Source: Escallonia rubra (lineage: Eukaryota > Streptophyta > Magnoliopsida > Escalloniales > Escalloniaceae). Taken from it: a DNA stretch of 64,000 nt. The position numbers were made by a program, and so were the translations under genes. The stretch covers positions 248,001 through 312,000 of the forward strand of contig JAVXUO010002275.1 in NCBI GenBank assembly GCA_033065855.1, written 5' to 3'. This document shows, one piece after another, positions 56,648 through 64,000 of this stretch; positions within the stretch are counted from its first letter, which is position 1; each line of letters opens with the position of its first letter. The notes below the pieces were generated by a model. That model made no database searches. It was not told where the DNA came from and was given only the letters and a program-made list of their open reading frames with translations.

Positions 56648-59600
56648 ATGGCTTCTGCTGCTGCTGCACTATCCAGTGAAGTTGGGTGTCTCAATCATCA
56701 AAATGCCCTCTCACCTGGTGGAGAATTATCTAAAGACAGTGAATGTCCTTCAGAACACGAGGATGACGAGGAACTGGAAGACGACGAGGAAGAGGACCTA
56801 GATTTCAACCCTTTTTTGAAAGAATCTCCTTCACTGGAAGCTTCTTCAAGCCTGAGCTCTGAAAATGGGCCGGATGCTGATGTTGCTTACAGTGGTGGCA
56901 ACAATTGCGCAGCCATGGTCAGTACCTCGTTGTCAAACTCACCCAATCAGGTCCAAGACAATTTTGTTGGAGATTCTGAATATGGTGCCGGAATTCTGAT
57001 GCAAGCTAGAGCATGTAAGACAGATTCTCAAATTCCTTTACCGGAGGTTTTGATCTCTCAACCTGAAACTGAAACCTTTACTGAGAAAAATAATGGCTCA
57101 AGCAGCGGACCAGATGTTGTTAATGATGTTATAGTCGGAGAATTTTGCAACACTGCACATTCTAAGAAGCCCATCATGGATAGCGATGATGAGGATGCTA
57201 TTTGCAGGCGTACTAGAGCCCGTTATTCACTTGCCAGTTTCACGCTTGATGAACTCGAGACTTTTCTTCAAGAGACAGATGACGATGATGACATCCAAAA
57301 TGCTGATGATGAAGAAGAGTACAGAAAATTTCTTGCCGCTGTTTTACGTGGCGGAGATGATGACCCTCAGGCTGTACAAGAAACTGAAGTTATTGATGAC
57401 GAAGATGAAGACAATGATGCAGACTTTGAGTTGGAAATTGAAGAGGCACTGGAGAGTGATGTTGATGAAAATATAAGGGTTGAGACCCAAGAACATGAGG
57501 TAGCTGGTCGACGACCCGAGACAAGGCAAAATAAGCGCCAAAAAACTTATGCCCCTCGCAAGAAAAAGCTTTCTGGAGAATCTAATAGGCCATTGCGGCC
57601 ACTCTTACCAAATGCACCTTTCGGAGCTTTTCCTAGGAATAAGTTGATGCTTGACAGGGCTCCATGTTTACCTTCCTCGGCACACAATAGCTTTGTAAAT
57701 GGATTTACTGCACATCAGATAGGCCAGTTGCATTGTTTACTTCACGAGCATGCACAACTGCTTATTCAGGTGTTTTCTCTTTGTGTCCTCGAGCCTTCTC
57801 GGGATCATATTGCATCTCAAGTGCAGGGGTTGATTTCAGAGATGGTTCACAAACGCGATCAAGTATTGGCATGGAGAAGGATACCACATCCCAGTTTGTG
57901 CTTTTGCCCTCCGTATATACATCCATCAGTCCCAGATGAACTTTCAAGTAATTTGCCATCACAGGCGAACTTTGGGTCTTCTTCTGCACTTAATGCACAG
58001 GGGTTGATTTCTAGTGGGCAGGTGAATCCCTTTCAAACTACGGAGGGCTCTTTCTGGGTGCCTTTTGTAAGCGGTCCTGTGCTATCTGTTCTAGATGTTG
58101 CTCCGCTTGCCTTAGTTGGAAGCTATATGGATGATGTTTCTACTGGTATGTCATTTAGAAGCGATAGATTTAACATACTTGGTTACCATTATTTTCTTTC
58201 AACTTTTATCTTTACTATTTGCGTGGACTTGATGTCAGCTGTCCGAGAGTATTGCCGGCGACGTGTAGAAGATACTTGTAATTCTCCCTATGAAAAGGAA
58301 CCCCTGTTCCCTCTTCTACGTTATCAGTCTATATCGGAAAATAATGGTGAAGTTTCAAAAGGAATACTTTCCCCAGCTTCCATACTGGTGCCTTCTTCTT
58401 CAGCAGGCAATCAAACATCTAGAAAGACAATGGCTGGCGCACTTGTTGAAAGAACCAAGAGCCAATCTGTTGCTCCAGTGCCGAAAATTATTGCCAAGTT
58501 AGCTCAAAGGTTTTTACCACTATTTAATCCAGCCCTGTATCCGCATAAACCACCGCCGTCTCAGGTGGCGAATCGTGTTCTTTTCACCGATGCAGAGGAT
58601 GAGTAAGTTGCATGCTTTCGTAACTGTTATTTTGTAGTTGCTGGGTAACCATGTTGCTAAATGGGATGGTTGTTGATTCCAACCATTCTGTTGTACTCCT
58701 TGATTTGCTGCCGAATATTTTCTTGCCAAAGGGTTGTGTTACAGCTATACATTTTTAGTTTTCTAAGCATTTTAGCTATTCTTCCAACATTCCTGTTATT
58801 GGCTGTGAAAATTCATGAAAGATGTGGAGTAGGAGTTGATGTGTTTTAGAGCGTAACATACATATTCTATTTTGAAGTGTTGCACTCTGAAATTGATTGT
58901 TCTAAACAAATCTCAGTTGCATTAATGGCAGAAAAGCAGACACTATCTGTAGCAAAAGGAAGTGTCTTGAGAAGTGTATAAAAGACTTTACAGACTGAGG
59001 TTTATACTTCTCGGTCCAGAAGAACTAGAACGCTCAATACTTCGAGTATTCTGGTGGTGTAGGACGCTAGTGCCATATAGGAAGCAACAGCCTTATCCTA
59101 TATTGGAAGGGGACGGGATAGTAGTCTTTGAGGCCAATTCAATCTCGAGGACCAGGGCTTGTTGAGTTGAACAGAGTAACTTGTTAGTTTTGATAGCGTA
59201 TGATTTTTGCGGTCCCAGCATAAAGACCAACCTTGGCCATAATTCTACAAATAGGGGTACATAACTAATCTAAGGAGCAAGGGTCTCTGACCTCCATGTC
59301 CTCCCTTCTTCTTCCTTCTAAATTTTCTTCTTACCCTCTTTGAATTTGGTTGGAAGGAAAAAGTGTTAGGAAGGACCCTTCATAACTTATATATTCGTAT
59401 TTATATGCTGTGAAATCATACACCTAACACAGATGCTTTGCCCAAACGTAACTCTTATTGGAAGCATAGTTGGAATTAGAAAAATGATACTTTCTAGCGG
59501 TTCTACTTATCAAATGAATTTTTCTGTTGATCTCCTTAGCTGTCACCACCCATACTTCTTTTACTTGCTTCCATGGCCTTGGGTTTTGTTGATTCTTTCA

Positions 59601-62600
59601 TATACTGCTTTTTCAAGAATTATTCTTTTTTAATTTTGGATAGTATTGCAGGCTGCTAGCAAGGGGGTTGATGGATTATAATACTGACTGGAAAGCTATC
59701 CAAGAATGCTTTCTTCCTTGCAAAACTAAGCATCAGGTATTTTTATTTTTACCACACACCCACTGTTCTCTATTGAGATGGAGTCTGAGCTTGATTCATT
59801 TAAGTACTAGTTTGTTTGCTGTTTTTCTCATTATTGTTTAGTTTTGTTAGCAGACTTATGAACTGCTTTCTCTACTTTTTCTTTTCCCTTTTCAAAAATT
59901 TTATTTGCTGCTGAGGTTTTTTGGTCTAAACTTAATACATACCATTTGATCTCTCACATTGGTCATTTATATCTTAGTACATAAAGATATCATACTATAG
60001 CTCTGGGCCTAGGAGTCAAAAGATGATGCTGCCCTTAGCTCATGATAGCCCGACAATCTACGTGTATGAAGTTTCAGTGTACAGACTTGTTGGAGTGAGA
60101 AGGGGGTTAGGGTTTTTTTTTTTGTGGGGGGGGGTGATTTCATCTATCCTTGTTATCTGACCTAATCTAGCATCGGGATCTCTGATTTACCTTAAATTTT
60201 TTTGTAAACAGTTCCTTTTTGTTCTTCTTGTTGTGGTTTATTTGATGTACATTCATATGTTTCAGATATTTGTCAGGCAGAAAAACCGATCATCTTCTAA
60301 AGCTCCGGAAAACCCTATAAAGGTATGCAAATGCCCATTTTAGAATAAATGTCATCCTTATTCTTCTGCTGTATTTGATTGCTTTCTCTTTCTCTCTCCT
60401 TCCTTTTGCAACTTAAACTAAAACAAGGTGCCAGAGTTTCATTTTAGTTGCCATCTTCTAAGGAGCACCATTAACTTGATTGTGCTAGCCTGTCTAGTGG
60501 CTCGTACTAAGTATGAAATGCCTTTTGAGCGGCCTCTGAATGGTCTGAAGAAGTACCTGAGGTTAATTGGATTCTAATACTGCCACTCAATTAATTGGGT
60601 TTTTTTATTCCTGAGGTGTGGCTAGATAAGAAAAATCATCGTGAAAATGCCGAATACAAAGAATATAGCTGTGCATAGTTCTACTTGACTCGGTCAAGTG
60701 GTCTTCCTCTCCAATTCCTCTCGTTCCACAGACCAGAATAGGCATAAAGGCAACCCACTTGTTCCTGCTCACCCTGCAACCCATTCTTGAGTGCAAGAGC
60801 TATTTTACAGCTTGAAGCAAGGATAACAAGAGGCCCCAGCTCTTAATATCACGCATATAGCTGCACTTAATGACCTATAGTGTTCTAAGCTCCCTTGCCA
60901 GTATCACCAATGTTTATATGTTGCACATGATGGCTTACAAGCACATTGCATGTATTCATTGATAAGTTTCTATATGAGCTCTCTACTCTCCATTTGTGAA
61001 GTTAAAGGAGTTTATATGATGCAGGCTGTTCGAAGGATGAAAAGTTCTCCCTTGACTGCAGAAGAGAAGACGCGTATCGAAGAGGTAAGTTTATGCTGGC
61101 TTTCTTAGGACTATTTTGTTTTCTTTTTAAAAACCTATCACCTGATCGCAGCTGCCTCATTTGAATGACCTATTCTTTTAGGGATTAAAGGTTTTGAAAT
61201 TTGACTGGATGGCCATATGGAAATTTATCGTCCCTCATAGAGATCCAGCCTTGTTACCACGGCAGTGGCGCATTGCTACTGGAACTCAGAAATCTTATAA
61301 AGGGGATGCTGATAAAAAGGAGAAGCGCCGGTTATATGCATCAAAACAAAGAAAGTGCAATCCTGTAGCTTTGGCAAGATGGCAAACATCTGATAAAGAG
61401 GTAATACTTACTTTTGAAAGTTTAGAAAACTTTCTGTACTTTAACGAGTTCTCATGCTACTAGAATGTATTATGCAGTGATATGCAGATAATACTTTAAC
61501 CATCTGAATGCCTCCTAGTGCCCTGCTCACAAGTGACTGGAGGGGTGCTCTGCACTATGCGTGTCTCCTTTTACTCATTCCTTCTTTTTCGTTTTTCAAA
61601 GTATCACCTTGCTTGACCTGTTGACACCACAACAAAGTTTTTCCTGAGGCTGTAAAGAATGTGACCTTTGCTTAGCCTTAGTTGGTGTGGGGCTTGAGCA
61701 TGGCATGTGAGTAAACTTAGGTTTGTCTTGTCTCTTAATATGTTTCTGGACTATAATAGTGTTGCTCAGAAGCTGGACTTAAAGACCCTGTAACTTGTGT
61801 TTCCACCTTCGATTACCATCGTTAACGTTTGCGAAGAATCCTACTCCTCACCCTCAGAAAGAAAAGGGCAAAACCGGAGATGAAAATTAAAGAGAGTAGA
61901 ATCACATGTTTATTCTTTTTATGAATAATAATTGATTATGTGTACTTGCATACTCTTGCATGACCCCTGCATGCCTTTTATTCTATGTTTGTATGGGCTG
62001 TGCTCCTTTCCAAAGACAATAGTTAAGCTTCTTATAAATTTATTGATTGCAGGTCTTTAGTACAAATAATGCTGGCGGAAACAACAGTGGAGATGATTGT
62101 ATTGATAATGAAGACGAGGCTTATGTTCATGAGGCATTTTTGGCAGATTGGAGGCCAGGTAACTCCAGTGTCTCTTCTGAACCTCCTGTCTCGAGGTTTG
62201 CAGGAAAAAATCCACCTGGTCTGTTATTGTCAGAAGAGGGTTCTCTTGTCAGGAAACAAATAAATAGTTGTGGGTCAGGAGAGACTGAATGTGAAACTGG
62301 TCACACGTTTCCAGCTTCTTTGGAGCATTCCCAGCCTCCGCATACTTCTTCCCACTTTGCAAGTGCTCAACAGAATCAAGCTACTTCTGATGCGAGTTTG
62401 AGGCCATCCAAATCCCTAATCTGTTTGCCGCCATATCGAGCTCGTAGAACCAACAAAGCCCGCTTAGTGAAATTAGCTCCAGACCTACCCCCTTTAAATC
62501 TTCCACCATCCGTCCGTGTGATGTCACAATCAGCCTTTAAAAGCTTACAAGGTGGAGCATCTACAAAATCTGCTGGCACTGATGTTGGCTTTGGTCTTGC

Positions 62601-63627
62601 CAAAGGAAATAATTTTCCGAAACCTCCTTCTGTTGCCAAGTTAGGAACCAGTAATCCAATAATAGCTGGACAGGATAACCATAACCCAGTGAAGAGCAGT
62701 ACAACTCATTTCCATCCACAAGATTCTGGAGCTCCTAAATACAGAAGTGTGGTAGCAGAAAAGGACGAGTCAGATCTTCAAATGCATCCTTTATTGTTCC
62801 AGGCCCCTGAAGATGGACAATTGCCATATTACCCATTGAACTGCAGTACCAGTGCTTCTAGTTCTTTTAATTTCTTTTCAAGAAACCAACCCCAACTGAA
62901 TCTCAGTCTCTTTCATAATCCTCAACAAGCAAACCACACAGTTAATTTCCTGGAAAAGTCCCTGGTGTACAAGGAAAAGGGTTCATCATCTTTGGGTATT
63001 GACTTCCATCCGCTTCTGCAAAGAAGTGTCGATATAAATAGTGGCTTAACGACTGCAAACTCAGCTGCCCTGTTATCTGCTGATTCAGAAGTATTACGGG
63101 CCAAACGCGCTCAACATCAGAATTCATTTCAGGCCGTCCAGACAAAAAAGCATGTTAATAGCAGTCCAGTGGCTAGCTCCAATACAAAGACTAATGATCT
63201 GGACCTGGACATCCATTTAAGCTTTACATCCAGGAAAAGGAAAGCTGGTGAAAGCAGAGATGTGACCGGACACAATATGATCAGCTCAACTGTTAGTCCC
63301 CAGGATTTTGGAACCAGGGATACTCAAAATACTACAAACTCATCATATCATCGTGGTGGATGTACCTCAACAGCTTCTACTCAGGAAGGAATGAGCAACA
63401 GGCTTGATTCAGGTGCTCATGCAGTGGGTATATTTAGCAATGATGTCAATAGAAACAGTGCCAATGATACAAGGGACCAGTCTCTTCCAGACATTGTGAT
63501 GGAGCAGGAAGAGTTGAGTGACTCAGAGGAAGAATTTGGCGAACATGTGGAGTTCGAGTGTGAGGAGATGACGGATTCTGAAGCAGAGGGATCCGACATT
63601 GAGAGGGTTGGCAACCTGCAAAATGAG
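56648..63627 (+). CDS. GON-4-like nuclear protein with SANT/Myb-like domain, 5' part
   Basis: Seven exons lie in the window (56648-58145, 58239-58602, 59652-59736, 60266-60322, 61025-61084, 61182-61400, 62053-63627), encoding 1286 residues; the gene continues past the right edge. All phases agree. Residues 35-280 contain strongly acidic blocks (EDDEELEDDEEEDLDFNPF and later D/E runs), followed by a basic KRQKTYAPRKKK nuclear-localisation-like stretch. The HAQLLIQVFSLCVLEPSR...MVHKRDQVLAWRR block is typical of the plant family. Residues about 618-760 form the conserved GON4 core: DWKAIQECFLP, IFVRQKNRSSSKAPENPIK, FDWMAIWKFIVPHRDP, LLPRQWRIATGTQKSYK and LYASKQRK. Animal GON4L is a chromatin-linked repressor partner; a similar nuclear role here is inferred. 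Another acidic patch ends exon 7. Confidence 0.9.
58146..58238 (+). other. 93-bp intron without stop codons (possible exitron)
   Basis: This interval has a donor (ACTG/GTATGTC) and an acceptor (GATGTCAG/CTG), and splicing it restores the conserved SYMDDVST-AVREYCRRRVED junction. Its length is divisible by three and it contains no in-frame stop, so an unspliced mRNA would add 31 mostly hydrophobic residues after about residue 499 and stay in frame. Confidence 0.7.
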
Positions 63628-64000
63628 GTACTTTTCCTGCTTATCTCTGCTAGCATTGGAATGCGAGTCATACTGCATTGTTGCCGAGAGCTGATAATAT
63701 TGTGGTCCAAATGTTTGATTCCTACTTCTTGAGTGCGTGGAATGTTTATACTTATATCAAACTCTCTTTATTCACAGTCCTTCCTCCCCCTTTTATTGTC
63801 GATACTAATAGGCTAATTTTTTTGTATACGATTTTTTTCCTAAGACCAATTTGTTTACAACAGTGTTCAACCCCTTATATTCCATGGGGGAATATAAACA
63901 TGATGTTTTAGTCATTCGATGGAACTCAAGTACCTTTAAAAAATCTTGACATTCTACTTCCACTCTTCTCTATATTCCTACCCTGACTTTTACCAGATTT

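Noticed and set aside
57344-57541. Minus-strand frame opposite the acidic region of the GON-4-like gene
   Set aside because: GA-rich coding sequence for Asp/Glu runs always leaves the antisense open; the plus strand holds the real gene.

Overview
The window is nuclear DNA from a flowering plant, most likely a eudicot. The genes are split by many GT-AG introns, intergenic DNA is AT-rich, and the gene set is plant-specific: a calcium-dependent protein kinase, a class III peroxidase, a B3 protein and the plant-type TYW2/3/4 fusion. tRNA-derived SINEs, Stowaway-like MITEs and one large LTR element fill introns and gaps. No prokaryotic, organellar or CRISPR signal was seen. Exon borders below were placed by hand from splice sites, reading phase and family knowledge; no search could be run.

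Layout from left to right: (1) minus strand, 5' part of a coiled-coil gene of the At1g50660/At5g41620 type, running off the left edge (1-2450). (2) minus, a short B3-domain protein (5803-6207). (3) minus, AP-2 adaptor sigma subunit, six coding exons (6841-10114). (4) plus, a group II-type CDPK, eight exons and 549 aa (13020-20764), with two SINEs and one larger transposon-like insert in its introns. (5) plus, a six-exon, 683-aa protein with a degenerate tyrosine-recombinase-like (Crypton-like) core (23746-28458). (6) minus, a peroxidase 42-type class III peroxidase, four exons (29874-32037). (7) a 6-kb gene-poor gap with MITEs and a G-box cluster. (8) minus, a 16.3-kb wybutosine-synthesis fusion gene TYW2/3/4, nine exons and 1065 aa (38276-54553). 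(9) plus, a GON-4-like chromatin protein gene running off the right edge (56648 onward), divergent from TYW2/3/4.

The most striking structure is inside intron 4 of the TYW2/3/4 gene: a 9.7-kb insertion (40688-50382) flanked by the 5-bp duplication ATATT. Both of its ends are the U3 end of the same Ty3/gypsy-type LTR. It is a near-perfect palindrome of two LTR-PBS-gag half-elements facing each other around a 1.5-kb loop. It looks like one integrated palindromic cDNA rather than two insertions, and the host pre-mRNA would carry a hairpin stem of almost 4 kb.

The genes do not form a pathway. They are ordinary housekeeping and signalling genes: endocytosis, Ca2+ signalling, cell-wall redox, tRNA-Phe modification and chromatin. 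The second point of interest is the recombinase-like gene, which looks like an old mobile-element domain adopted as a host protein.
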